DNA of 36,080 bases from Thiotrichaceae bacterium UBA973 (GCA_002292815.1 DBBX01000021.1:12320-48399); one strand, 5' to 3'. Shown: positions 7,710 to 16,330, counted from the stretch's first letter. Numbers and translations: made by a program. The notes: generated by a model from the letters alone, not told the origin.

Positions 7710-9461
7710 CTAGTACAGCTTGAAGACCACTAAGCTTGCGCCTTGGTTGATGCCTTCAATTTGCTTAGCAACTTCGCCACCCCATAGAGGTACAGCTGCA
7801 CCCCAACCAGATGGAACTGCGATGAACTGTTCGCCACCTTGTTCCCAGGTAATTGGAGAGCCGACGATGCCTGAACCGGTGTTGTACTGCCAAACTTCTT
7901 CACCTGTTTTAGCATTAACAGCCTTGAAATAGCCTTCTGGAGTACCGTAGAACACAAGGTTACCACCAGTTGACATTGCACCAGCCCATAGAGGCGCTTT
8001 ATTCTTAACTTCCCAGACCCGCTTTCCGGTCATAGGGTCAATAGCACGCATTGCACCGATGTAGTCATCAAACAATGGCTTGATGCTGAAACCAGCACCC
8101 ATGTACGCAGCACCCTTCTTATAGGTAACAGGCTCATTCCAGAGATCCATACCCATTTCATTACTAGCTACATAAAAAAGGCCTGTATCTGGACTATAAG
8201 TTGGTCCATACCAGTTTGTACCACCTAGGAAAGAAGGCGAAACAGTAACAACTGCCCCTTTCTTGCCATCAGCACTGTCTGCTGGGTTGCCTGGGCGTTT
8301 GCCCGCTTCGATTGGACGACCTGTTTTCAGATCAATTGATGTAGCCCAACTATGGCCTTCAACAAATGGAAAAGCATTTACCAGCTTACCGTTAGTTCTG
8401 TCGAGTACATAGAAGAAACCATTTCTGTCAGCATGTGCGGCCAGTTTTTGTTTGCCTTTGTTGAATGCGATTGTATGGTTGGTACCATCATAATCCCACG
8501 CTTCGTTTGGCGTGTACTGGAAATGCCATTTGATCTTACCAGTCGCTGGGTCAAGCGCGATGGTTGAAATACCATAAAGATTGTCACCAGGACGCATATG
8601 CGAGTTCCATGGCGCTGGGTTACCTACGCCCCACATAATCGTGTCGGTTTCAAGGTCATAGGTACCATTATTCCATGGTGCACCACCGCCAACTTTCCAA
8701 AGATCGCCAGGCCAGGTTGCATTCAATGTGCCTGTCATACCGTTTGGTTTACCGTTTAAAGTACCAACGTGGCCTTCAATGGTAGGACGTTCCCAAATCA
8801 ACTTACCTGTTTTAGCATCGAATGCTCGAACCATACCAACAATACCAAACTCGCCACCGGCAACACCAGTGATAGCCTTACCGTCAACAATAATCGGAGC
8901 AGATGTTGCAGAATGACCTGCTTTAAAATCACCTAATGATTGTTTCCAGACGACTTTACCGTTTGAGGTATCCAGAGCAACGATTAATGCATCAAGAGTC
9001 GTGAAGATAAAGAGGTTGTCATATAAAGCACCACCTCGGTTGATAACATCACAACAAGGCAGAATGCCTTCTGGAAGACGATGTTCATAAGCCCAGATTT
9101 GCATACCTGTTTCAGCATTGATCGCGAACACACGATTATATGATGCAGTTGTGTAGATAACGCCATTGTGAACTAATGGTTGCGCTTCTTGGCCACGCAT
9201 TTTTTCTCCACCAAAGGAGAAGGTATATGCGGGAGCTAATGATTTAATGGTCTTATCATTAATTTTAGCTAATGGACTATAGCGTTGACCCTGATTACCG
9301 ATACCATGGGAGACAACATCGCCAGTCGTTTTAGCGTCATTGTTAATGTCATCCATGGTGACACCAGCAGCAGAGCTACTCATAGGCAACGCGATTAATG
9401 CGCCAGCTATAGTTATAGATTTAAGAAAGCCTGACTCACAGGCACCTGAGATATACTTCAT
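7710..9461 (-). CDS. PQQ-dependent alcohol dehydrogenase, lanthanide-type active site
   Basis: This 583-residue periplasmic quinoprotein has a signal peptide (cleavage near SSAA-GV) and an eight-bladed propeller with tryptophan-docking repeats such as DAKTGKLIWE. The adjacent-cysteine disulfide that stacks on PQQ is Cys136-Cys137 (LPCCD). Metal and PQQ ligands are Glu204 (AGGEFG), the GNPAPWN motif (280-286) and catalytic Asp323 in WDYDGTN. Asp325, two residues after the catalytic Asp, is the hallmark of lanthanide-dependent enzymes (XoxF, ExaF/PedH); calcium enzymes have Ala, Ser or Thr there. Substrate cannot be read directly, but the adjacent acetone carboxylase operon suggests 2-propanol oxidised to acetone; primary alcohols are possible. 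ATG 9461 follows AAGGGG at good spacing. A near-consensus sigma-54 promoter lies at 9601-9615 and a perfect-stem terminator follows the gene. Confidence 0.93.
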   Translation of the reverse strand: MKYISGACESGFLKSITIAGALIALPMSSSAAGVTMDDINNDAKTTGDVVSHGIGNQGQRYSPLAKINDKTIKSLAPAYTFSFGGEKMRGQEAQPLVHNGVIYTTASYNRVFAINAETGMQIWAYEHRLPEGILPCCDVINRGGALYDNLFIFTTLDALIVALDTSNGKVVWKQSLGDFKAGHSATSAPIIVDGKAITGVAGGEFGIVGMVRAFDAKTGKLIWERPTIEGHVGTLNGKPNGMTGTLNATWPGDLWKVGGGAPWNNGTYDLETDTIMWGVGNPAPWNSHMRPGDNLYGISTIALDPATGKIKWHFQYTPNEAWDYDGTNHTIAFNKGKQKLAAHADRNGFFYVLDRTNGKLVNAFPFVEGHSWATSIDLKTGRPIEAGKRPGNPADSADGKKGAVVTVSPSFLGGTNWYGPTYSPDTGLFYVASNEMGMDLWNEPVTYKKGAAYMGAGFSIKPLFDDYIGAMRAIDPMTGKRVWEVKNKAPLWAGAMSTGGNLVFYGTPEGYFKAVNAKTGEEVWQYNTGSGIVGSPITWEQGGEQFIAVPSGWGAAVPLWGGEVAKQIEGINQGASLVVFKLY

Positions 9462-9600
9462 ATTTACACCCCTTCATTTGTGTTGTTATAAACTGACTGT
9501 TATCCCCAGCCATGGGTAAAACATTAAAAATGTTTCTCTATAGTAAAAACCTTAAAGTTAATACTCTAAGTATTTAGACTATAAACCTAATGGTAATCAT

Positions 9601-9615
9601 GCAATACACGAGCCA
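9601..9615 (-). promoter_or_regulatory. Sigma-54 (-24/-12) promoter of the PQQ alcohol dehydrogenase
   Basis: Read on the minus strand the element is TGGCTCGTGTATTGC, which matches the sigma-54 consensus TGGCACG-N4-TTGC at all but one fixed position and has the correct GG-to-GC spacing. Transcription would begin near 9590, giving a leader of about 130 bases. It implies control by an AAA+ activator such as the one at 3738-5738. Confidence 0.8.
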
Positions 9616-9705
9616 TCACAGGAAAATAACAGATGATTGCTTCAATTATCAGCAAATACAAAAAGTTATAAACATGTATTAATGTTATTTATAAAATCTT
9701 ATAAT

Positions 9706-9740
9706 CGTATGAATATAAAACGTTTTATCATATTCGTACG
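9706..9740. promoter_or_regulatory. Candidate upstream activating dyad of the dehydrogenase promoter
   Basis: CGTATGAATAT (9706-9716) and ATATTCGTACG (9730-9740) form an inverted repeat with one mismatch in 11, around a spacer that contains the palindrome AAAACGTTTT (9717-9726). It begins 91 bp upstream of the -24 element, the usual range for an enhancer-binding protein. The outer half-sites match those at 5878-5894 and 15311-15327, though with a wider spacing. Confidence 0.55.
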
Positions 9741-9956
9741 GTTCATCATGGAACTACCGACTATTACAAAAATATCACTTATTTAGAGCTTAGACAATAC
9801 AAATAAATTGTAAAATCATATTAAATTTATTGTTTAAAATTAATATGATGCAAAATGCCACAGTTCAAACTAAACAGTACTCAATGAATAAATTAGCATC
9901 GGTTTATCAGACAGGCACGGAGTCGATTTCAAAGCTAAAACACCAAACATCGAAGT

Positions 9957-9990
9957 AAAAAAAAAGCCACCTGCAATTAAACAGGCGGCC
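9957..9990 (-). terminator. Intrinsic terminator of the acxABC operon
   Basis: On the minus strand GCCGCCTG (9989-9982) pairs with CAGGTGGC (9973-9966), eight pairs including one G-T, followed directly by nine T (9965-9957). It lies 37 bp past the acxC stop codon. Confidence 0.88.
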
Positions 9991-10026
9991 TTTGTACTTT
10001 TACTGATTGTACTTAGCAGAGAAAAA

Positions 10027-10533
10027 CTATGCAGCTATCCCCTTAGGTACTTCTAATCCAACCCATTTATAGAATTCCGCTATATTAGGTTCAAAATCAT
10101 GGATTACTGGATACCAAGGTACAGGTGCTTCAACATCATGCTGACACGCGCACTCAGGGCAATAGTACTCACGATAAACCTGCCATTCCGCATCAGGAGA
10201 CATCAGTTTAGGATAAACCTGGTTAAATTTTTCGACACTATCACGAACATAGATAAGTGCGTTTAACTTCCAGTTTTCTTGATAAGGACCGAAAACATAG
10301 CCACAGTCACATTTATTGACAATATCACCATTTTTATCTTCGACGATGTACAAGTGTGGCGCTAATGGTAGGACAATTTTATCTTCCCACTTTGCTCTTT
10401 CTTGTAGAACCTCGATGTACATAGAAAATCGTAGTGGATCCTTCGGCATGAATAACATACGTCGGACCGTTTCCCAATCAAGTACGCCGTCGATTAATTC
10501 GGCAACCTGTTTTTTTGTATATGTTGTAGACAT
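10027..10533 (-). CDS. acxC: Acetone carboxylase gamma subunit
   Basis: This 168-residue protein has the length and sequence character of the small subunit of acetone carboxylase. It contains a Cys-rich pattern, CDCG (Cys75, Cys77) and CPECACQ (Cys125, Cys128, Cys130), that could bind a metal, followed by the family's C-terminal segment PVPWYPVIHDFEPNIAEFY. With the alpha and beta subunits it forms the heterohexameric enzyme that carboxylates acetone to acetoacetate using bicarbonate and ATP. It has no export signal and is cytoplasmic. The gene is last in the operon, 70 bp after acxB, with AGAGG upstream of its ATG and a strong terminator beyond. A third small subunit separates this enzyme from ordinary two-subunit hydantoinases/oxoprolinases. 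Confidence 0.93.
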   Translation of the reverse strand: MSTTYTKKQVAELIDGVLDWETVRRMLFMPKDPLRFSMYIEVLQERAKWEDKIVLPLAPHLYIVEDKNGDIVNKCDCGYVFGPYQENWKLNALIYVRDSVEKFNQVYPKLMSPDAEWQVYREYYCPECACQHDVEAPVPWYPVIHDFEPNIAEFYKWVGLEVPKGIAA

Positions 10534-10603
10534 TTTTTAAAACCTCTAATAATTTATTGTTCAAGCATGTGGGCGTATCAAACGCCCACAAACACTGAAT
10601 GTT

Positions 10604-12937
10604 TTATTCCTCGACTAAGACTACCGTCTTAACGTCTGGCATTTGACTTAAGTCCATATGATGCTTAGCACCAAATGCAGGAACACCCAATTCTTTCTCT
10701 GTTACTAACCAATCATTTGGCAGGCTCCAGAATGCTCGGAACTTATCCAGAAATGGTTGTGACAACTCAAAAGATGACGCAAACATTTGCTGAACTTGCT
10801 TTGATGCTTTCTTATCAAGAATGTTTTGGCGTTCGCCTTTCATCCATTCTTTAACTGGGGTACCACGAGAAAGACGCTCTTTGCGCATTTCTGCTTGGCG
10901 AGCCCTAGTCGCGTCAGCATCAACAGTGTAATAACCTTCAGCATCTTTCGTGAACACAGCACCATAGATTTTTATTGCATATTCTTCTAAAAGAACAACA
11001 TCATTCAAATCTTTCTCAATGTTTTCTATGGTACGGTCTAATGGGTCACCAAAACCTGGGCCACCACGGAGGTAGTTCAAGTATAGATCGCCGTTTTCGA
11101 AGATTTCTTCGGTAGTAATACACTGGCTATCACGTTTAACGATAGCGCCTGGCTCTAGATGATTTTCATAATCTGGCTCGTCAGGATTCCAGTCATGGCC
11201 CATTGGCAATGATTTACCTTCAGCAATACGCTTATGTAAGCCAGTATTGTGAGCTTCAAAACGATAACCGGTTGCTGATGGATAACCACCATGTAAGCCC
11301 CAGTCACTGTTCATGTAGCCATTACCCATGAAGAACATACACCAGTCAGCTGAGTTATGAACCATACGCAGGGTTTCAAAACCCATACCGCCACGATACT
11401 TACCATAGCCACCAGTGTTAGATTTGATTGCACGACCCATATACAATAATGGTTCAGCTAATTCCCAAATCTCACAGTCACCCATGTCGCCTTCTGGATT
11501 CCAGATAGCGGCCGCATGGTTAAGACCATCTTTCATCGCACAAGCGCCGGTACCACAAGCTGCAGTCTCGAAGCTATTAACAGCGTGAATTTCTTCTTCC
11601 TGGTTGAAACCACCACCCTGCATCCAGTTACATGGATTAGAGTTACCCGCGTTAACTTCTTCTAGATAACCGCGTGAGAAATAACCACGACTTACTGCTC
11701 TCCATAAAGAGCTCCAAGAAGATACCAAGAAATGCCAAGCATCAGCGTGTGCAGTTCTGCGATCGTTTGGATTAGTCCAGGTACCTTTAGGTAGACGGAA
11801 TTCAGAAGCGAACAGTGAACCATCATTAATACGTTCTGTTGGTACAACAGTCTGCGTCATCATTACCCAGATACCACTGGTAAAAGCGGTTGGGTTTGCG
11901 TTATACGTATGCCAACCCCAACGACTACAGCCTTCAAAATCAAGGCGCCATGTCGCTTCTGGTTTAACAGTAATGGTACAAGGTGCGTGCATGATGGTGT
12001 CGACCTTTGCAAATGGAGATGGCACATGTACATCTTCATGCATATAAGGTACGTCAACAAACGCAACGGTATTGTACTTACCAGGGATAAGAATATCGTT
12101 AATACGTTTTACTAAACCACGGCGTCCGTCTTCGATGATTTCAGAGGTGAATGTCAAGAAGGTTTCAACACCCACATCAGCAATTACTTCTTCGACGATA
12201 TCACGGATCATATGGTCACCCGCGATACGAGTTCTTTCATCAAGAATCCAGTATTTTGGTGTACGTACATTTCGTTGTACTTCATGCTGCCAATCACGCA
12301 TAGGCTTATCATTGATACCCGTTTTACGACAAGTGATTTGAACACCATCACCAAAACGTTGCACTTGACCGTTTGACATAGAGCCTGGTCCAGCAGCACC
12401 GGTATCGATTACGTGAGTCACACCACCAACCCAAGCTACCAATTTACCTTCATGGAAGATAGGGACGATAGTTGCGATATCACATGGGTGTACATTACCG
12501 ATTTGGCAATCATTGTTAGTGAACATGTCACCAGGGTTAACTGTAGGATCTTCTTCCCAGTTATTTTCAATCATGTACTTGATGCACATTCCCATTGTGC
12601 CCACATGAATGATGATACCTGTAGAAGTACAGACACAATCACCAGCAGTGTTGTACAGAGTGAAACAAAGCTCACCTTCTTGCTCAACGATAGGAGATGC
12701 AGCGATCTTTTTAGCCGTTTCACGTGCGTTTACAACACCTGCACGTAATTTAGAAAATATCTTCTCGAAAGTAATCGGGTCAGATTTCTTCAGTTTAAGC
12801 TCTGTCAAACCGTCATAATGCCCGGTTTCTTTTGATGTGTTGTACATATCAGCACGATTCTGCGCAAGGGTCTTACCGTTATACAAGATAGACTTTCTTG
12901 TTGTAGAACCACCTGATATTGATTCTGGTTTATTCAT
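10604..12937 (-). CDS. acxB: Acetone carboxylase alpha subunit (HyuB-like)
   Basis: This 777-residue protein belongs to the hydantoinase B/oxoprolinase family and has the usual length of the acetone carboxylase alpha subunit. Visible family segments include DPITFEKIFSKLRAGVVNA near the start, GDMFTNNDCQIGNVHPCDIA (metal-site region, about 137-156), the GGVTHVIDTGAAGPGS motif and a C-terminal NYLRGGPGFGDPLDRT. In the Xanthobacter enzyme this subunit holds the manganese site where phosphorylated acetone and bicarbonate react. The ATG at 12937 has GAGGAA upstream. The gene lies 47 bp after acxA and 70 bp before acxC, one transcription unit. Acetophenone carboxylase is a related alternative, but it has a different subunit set. 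Confidence 0.94.
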   Translation of the reverse strand: MNKPESISGGSTTRKSILYNGKTLAQNRADMYNTSKETGHYDGLTELKLKKSDPITFEKIFSKLRAGVVNARETAKKIAASPIVEQEGELCFTLYNTAGDCVCTSTGIIIHVGTMGMCIKYMIENNWEEDPTVNPGDMFTNNDCQIGNVHPCDIATIVPIFHEGKLVAWVGGVTHVIDTGAAGPGSMSNGQVQRFGDGVQITCRKTGINDKPMRDWQHEVQRNVRTPKYWILDERTRIAGDHMIRDIVEEVIADVGVETFLTFTSEIIEDGRRGLVKRINDILIPGKYNTVAFVDVPYMHEDVHVPSPFAKVDTIMHAPCTITVKPEATWRLDFEGCSRWGWHTYNANPTAFTSGIWVMMTQTVVPTERINDGSLFASEFRLPKGTWTNPNDRRTAHADAWHFLVSSWSSLWRAVSRGYFSRGYLEEVNAGNSNPCNWMQGGGFNQEEEIHAVNSFETAACGTGACAMKDGLNHAAAIWNPEGDMGDCEIWELAEPLLYMGRAIKSNTGGYGKYRGGMGFETLRMVHNSADWCMFFMGNGYMNSDWGLHGGYPSATGYRFEAHNTGLHKRIAEGKSLPMGHDWNPDEPDYENHLEPGAIVKRDSQCITTEEIFENGDLYLNYLRGGPGFGDPLDRTIENIEKDLNDVVLLEEYAIKIYGAVFTKDAEGYYTVDADATRARQAEMRKERLSRGTPVKEWMKGERQNILDKKASKQVQQMFASSFELSQPFLDKFRAFWSLPNDWLVTEKELGVPAFGAKHHMDLSQMPDVKTVVLVEE

Positions 12938-12984
12938 ATTTTATTCCTCTTTCTTAAATCAATGTTAAGTATTAAAACTTGAAC

Positions 12985-15123
12985 CTATACTTCGATCAGA
13001 TGGAAAAGTCTGTGCTCATCCATAAATGTTTCGAAACCAGGCGGAACCACAAAGGTCGTTGCATCGGACTCAATAACACACGGTCCAGGCATTTTATTGC
13101 CAGGCATAATTGCTTCCATCAGAAATAAATCAGCTTCATGCCATTCTTTCTTGAAGTAGAACTTACGTTTACCCAAGTTTGCTTCAGCAGAAGGTGTAGG
13201 TCCTGCATCAGGCTGAGAAGGAATAGCCGGTTTCATAACTTCAACCGTGCCATGCATGATTGCAGTGGTTACACCGTAACCTAATTCAGGTGATTGTGCC
13301 GCTGTTGCATACACTCGACCAAAGGTTTCTTCGAAAGCATCGGTTAATGCAGGCCAATCTTTAGCACCACTGATGTTTTTCACTGGCGCTACAATCTCAA
13401 GGTCGTTCAACTGCCCCATGTATTGCATACTAAAACCAGGATCAAGCGTTACTTGATCTGCGGTATAGCCATTAATCTTGAATTCTTCAAGAACCTTAAC
13501 TTCTAATTCGTCCCAAGCCGCCTGTAAAGTCTTACAAGCTTCATCTTTCGCAGCGTCTTCACTATCTGGTGGCATTGCAATATCGACACTCATGTCATAA
13601 CGATATTCAAATTCTGCAGCCGCACAACCAAATGCTGAGAAACCAGCCGCCCATGCAGGTACGATTGTTTCCTGGAAGCCTAGGCCTTGTGTATAACCAT
13701 ATGCGTGAACCGGACCAGCACCACCGTATGAGAAACAAACAAAGTCAGTAGGGGTATAACCTTTACTTGAGATCATATCACCAAGATGTTGTTTTAGAGA
13801 GGCATCAAGCAACTCGATAACACCAGCAGAGGCATCTTCAACAGTCATACCTATTTTATCTGCAATTTGTTCTTTAATGCACTGGCGCGCGCGGTCAACA
13901 TTAAGCTCTAATGCACCGCCTAAGAAGTTGTCAGGATTTAAATAACCCAGCATAAGGTGACAATCGGTTACAGAAACCGTATCAACACCGCCCTCTTCCC
14001 AACAAGTGCCTACTAGATAACCAGCACTGTCTGGACCAAGCTTAATAGCGTCTGAATATGGGTCAATACGGACATAACTACCTGCGCCTGCACCAACGGT
14101 ATCCATGCCTACTAGCGGCAATGACAATACCAATCGAGCCATATCTTTATCTCGGCCAATTGCAAAGGCACCCTTTACAATCAAAGCCATATCGAAACTT
14201 GTCCCACCGATATCTGAACAAGCAATATTTTCATAGCCGAGTTGCTTACCAAGATAAGCCGAACCGATTACACCACCGATTGGGCCAGAAACTAGCGTAC
14301 GAGCCAATTCTTTTGCTTTCCAGCTGATGGTACCACCATGACTCGCCATTACGCGGACATCAAATTTACCACCTAGACCTGCCATTTTGTCGCTTAGGTT
14401 CTTTAATGTGACGCGTGAAGGCTCAGCAGCATAGGCTTCAAGGATAGTGGTGTTAGTACGATGACTCTCTTTACGACTTGGATAATAGTCACAAGATGCA
14501 AATACAGGGATGCCTTTACCTGATGCTTTAACTTCAGCAATGACAGCGTCTCTTACAAGTTCTTCATGCGAATGGTTAGCATGTGAATTTAAGAAGCTGA
14601 TTACAATTGCCTTAATGTCTGTTGCAAGCAATTCTTTTGTTGCTATCACTGCTTCTTCAACACGTACTGGAATAACGACGGTGCCTTGGCAATCGATACG
14701 CTCGGTTACACCACGGGTATCTTGAATAGCAACCAATGGGTCATCATAGCGATGCGAGTTCAAATGAAGACGATCTTCGAATGCGTATCCAAGATAACAT
14801 TGTAGAGCACGGCCCATACGATGGTTATCTTCAAAACCTCTACTACAAATCAATGCGGTACGAATACCTGTGCGTGAGACCACCCTGTTCAGCATAGCTG
14901 TACCAGAGTAGACACAAGTGGACATTTGTCCGTAGACTTCCTCAAGACCACGGCCTGACCCTTCTAGGCCATCCTTACTTGATTCAACAACGGCTGCAGC
15001 TTCATCGATGCTACTTTGCGCCTTGCCTACAATGAATTGGCCATCGGCCGCGACGAAAAAAGTATCTGTCATTGTGCCGCCGGCATCAATTCCCAATACT
15101 TCTATAGGATTATCTGAACTCAA
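12985..15123 (-). CDS. acxA: Acetone carboxylase beta subunit (HyuA-like, ATP-using)
   Basis: This 712-residue protein is a hydantoinase A/oxoprolinase family member of the acetone carboxylase beta type. The N-terminal phosphate-binding loop is visible as LGIDAGGTMTDTFF (10-23), and the actin-like ATPase region continues with SDIGGTSFDMALI and FSYGGAGPVHAYGY. It should phosphorylate acetone and bicarbonate at the cost of ATP to AMP. The start is a TTG (15123-15121), chosen because AGGAGG lies eight bases upstream and no ATG fits the conserved N-terminus. It is first in acxABC, behind a near-perfect sigma-54 promoter at 15208-15222, so the operon is probably switched on by the AcoR/AcxR-type regulator when acetone or 2-propanol is present. 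Confidence 0.94.
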   Translation of the reverse strand: MSSDNPIEVLGIDAGGTMTDTFFVAADGQFIVGKAQSSIDEAAAVVESSKDGLEGSGRGLEEVYGQMSTCVYSGTAMLNRVVSRTGIRTALICSRGFEDNHRMGRALQCYLGYAFEDRLHLNSHRYDDPLVAIQDTRGVTERIDCQGTVVIPVRVEEAVIATKELLATDIKAIVISFLNSHANHSHEELVRDAVIAEVKASGKGIPVFASCDYYPSRKESHRTNTTILEAYAAEPSRVTLKNLSDKMAGLGGKFDVRVMASHGGTISWKAKELARTLVSGPIGGVIGSAYLGKQLGYENIACSDIGGTSFDMALIVKGAFAIGRDKDMARLVLSLPLVGMDTVGAGAGSYVRIDPYSDAIKLGPDSAGYLVGTCWEEGGVDTVSVTDCHLMLGYLNPDNFLGGALELNVDRARQCIKEQIADKIGMTVEDASAGVIELLDASLKQHLGDMISSKGYTPTDFVCFSYGGAGPVHAYGYTQGLGFQETIVPAWAAGFSAFGCAAAEFEYRYDMSVDIAMPPDSEDAAKDEACKTLQAAWDELEVKVLEEFKINGYTADQVTLDPGFSMQYMGQLNDLEIVAPVKNISGAKDWPALTDAFEETFGRVYATAAQSPELGYGVTTAIMHGTVEVMKPAIPSQPDAGPTPSAEANLGKRKFYFKKEWHEADLFLMEAIMPGNKMPGPCVIESDATTFVVPPGFETFMDEHRLFHLIEV

Positions 15124-15207
15124 AATTTCTTCCTCCTAGACATTGGTTTGCAAGCCATCTTGGCTATACGAAACCAGGTTATTTATTATGTTTCCGCGTT
15201 ACTATGA

Positions 15208-15222
15208 GCAAGAGTCGTGCCT
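15208..15222 (-). promoter_or_regulatory. Sigma-54 (-24/-12) promoter of acxABC
   Basis: On the minus strand the element reads AGGCACGACTCTTGC, matching TGGCACG-N4-TTGC at every fixed position except the first. Predicted start of transcription is near 15196, leaving about 73 bases before the TTG start of acxA. Known acetone carboxylase operons are sigma-54 dependent, which agrees. Confidence 0.87.
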
Positions 15223-15310
15223 AAATTTAAAACCAACCCAAAAACAGCTTATGTTATTGTTTCTTATTAATTTGCATCAAAAACTTATTTGGAATGGTGG
15301 CACTAATAAG

Positions 15311-15327
15311 CGTATGATTTTCGTCCG
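15311..15327. promoter_or_regulatory. Candidate activator site upstream of acxABC
   Basis: CGTATGA-TTT-TCGTCCG matches the element at 5878-5893 in 14 of its first 16 bases. It begins 89 bp upstream of the acx -24 element, almost the same offset as the related dyad at the dehydrogenase promoter (91 bp). Confidence 0.5.
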
Positions 15328-15555
15328 GTCGGTCGAACTATGGTCAATTATAAGTCTGATAACAATAATTTCCATTCAGCTTAACCTTGTACATCTGGAG
15401 AAACAATATTCGGCGCAACTCTGAAGTAGAAATAGTAGATGAATCTATTGTAGTCGTCATCCACAAAAAAGCTATTATGGGTGACACAAACAAAGTCTAT
15501 CGCTAGAAATAAGAAAAAAGCATTGAAATAATATTTTCTACTCTTTATTGTTATG

Positions 15556-15584
15556 TTGAATGCCTATTCAAGTATAATTATAAA
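15556..15584 (+). promoter_or_regulatory. Sigma-70-like promoter of the ExbB-like four-gene operon
   Basis: TTGAAT (15556-15561) and TATAAA (15579-15584) are separated by 17 bases, 45 bp ahead of the first start codon. AT-rich background makes chance matches likely, so confidence is moderate. Confidence 0.4.
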
Positions 15585-15628
15585 AGTACAAATCTTAACG
15601 AGAATTATCAAGGTCAACTGAATTAGCC

Positions 15629-16327
15629 ATGCTTACAAAAACCTATAAATCGCGATTGATATTACAATGGACTATCTATACGGGTGTTATGATATTTCTA
15701 CTCTGGTTCAGCTGGCAGCTTCACCTCCTGATTCAAATATTTATCAATGACCCGACAAAAATTACATTTTTGATCGCACTATTCTTTATAGGTGGAACCA
15801 TTCATTGTGGTATTCGCGCAAATTATCTATCCAATCAACTTAATGCTATTGCGAATATAGAAGACAACACATTATCCTGGGAGAGTGATGATTCATTACC
15901 CTCTCAATTCTTGAAAACTATTACTAAAAGTCTGGAAGGACGAACATTGAGTGGTGAACAATCGGCTGATAATGCATTACTCGCAGACGTATTTGCCGAT
16001 CAAGCGCACGCCCAGCATGAGATAGGCTGGTTTTTTACCAGTCTGTTAGTAAAACTCGGATTATTAGGAACTGTAATCGGTTTCGTGCTCATGCTCGGCC
16101 CCCTATCAACATTAAAGTCTTTTGACATTGCCGATGTTCAAGGCATTCTCACTTCTATGACTGCAGGTATGGGTGTTGCTCTCAATACGACTCTGGTTGG
16201 TTTATTGGGAAGTATGTTACTCAGCTTTCAATACTTACTATTAGATAGAGGTGCTGATGAAGTCGTCGCCAGAACGGTGCATTACATGGAGACTGAACTA
16301 ATACCCGAGCAACACAAAAAGGCTTAA
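15629..16327 (+). CDS. MotA/TolQ/ExbB-type proton channel protein
   Basis: This 232-residue inner-membrane protein has four predicted helices: about 13-33, 43-65, 133-156 and 184-208. The last two carry the proton-channel signatures KLGLLGTVIGFVLML and GMGVALNTTLVGLLGSMLLS, as in ExbB, TolQ and MotA, with a long cytoplasmic loop between the two pairs. It should form the ring of a proton-driven stator with an ExbD/MotB-like partner, which is the next gene three bases downstream. It is clearly different from the ExbB proteins at 28997-30852. What the complex drives is unknown; no flagellar, Tol-Pal or TonB gene is in this operon. Confidence 0.8.
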   Translation: MLTKTYKSRLILQWTIYTGVMIFLLWFSWQLHLLIQIFINDPTKITFLIALFFIGGTIHCGIRANYLSNQLNAIANIEDNTLSWESDDSLPSQFLKTITKSLEGRTLSGEQSADNALLADVFADQAHAQHEIGWFFTSLLVKLGLLGTVIGFVLMLGPLSTLKSFDIADVQGILTSMTAGMGVALNTTLVGLLGSMLLSFQYLLLDRGADEVVARTVHYMETELIPEQHKKA

Positions 16328-16330
16328 ACA

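Larger units (their letters stand above)
9462..10026. other. 565-bp intergenic region: acxC terminator, dehydrogenase promoter and upstream dyad
   Basis: No gene is supported. In minus-strand order it contains the terminator of the acx operon (9957-9990), a TGCAAAATGC word (9849-9858) that also occurs at 22756-22765, a large dyad (9706-9740), a sigma-54 promoter (9601-9615) and an AT-rich leader of roughly 130 bases before the dehydrogenase start. Confidence 0.7.
15124..15628. other. 505-bp divergent intergenic region between acxA and the ExbB-like operon
   Basis: The region separates acxABC (minus) from the four-gene membrane cluster (plus). It carries the acx sigma-54 promoter (15208-15222), a candidate activator element (15311-15327) and a sigma-70-like promoter for the plus operon (15556-15584). 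A 93-codon plus-strand open frame (15143-15424) overlaps these signals and is not believed. Confidence 0.7.

Noticed and set aside
12072..12748. Plus-strand open frames of 89 and 111 codons inside acxB
   Set aside because: They are antisense to strongly conserved acetone carboxylase sequence.
10604..15123. Hydantoinase/oxoprolinase or acetophenone carboxylase instead of acetone carboxylase
   Set aside because: The third, 168-residue gamma subunit and the subunit lengths fit acetone carboxylase; acetophenone carboxylase has a different subunit set and hydantoinases lack gamma.
15143..15424. 93-codon plus-strand open frame between acxA and the ExbB-like operon
   Set aside because: It overlaps the acx sigma-54 promoter and the activator site, has no ribosome site, and its translation has no protein-like pattern.
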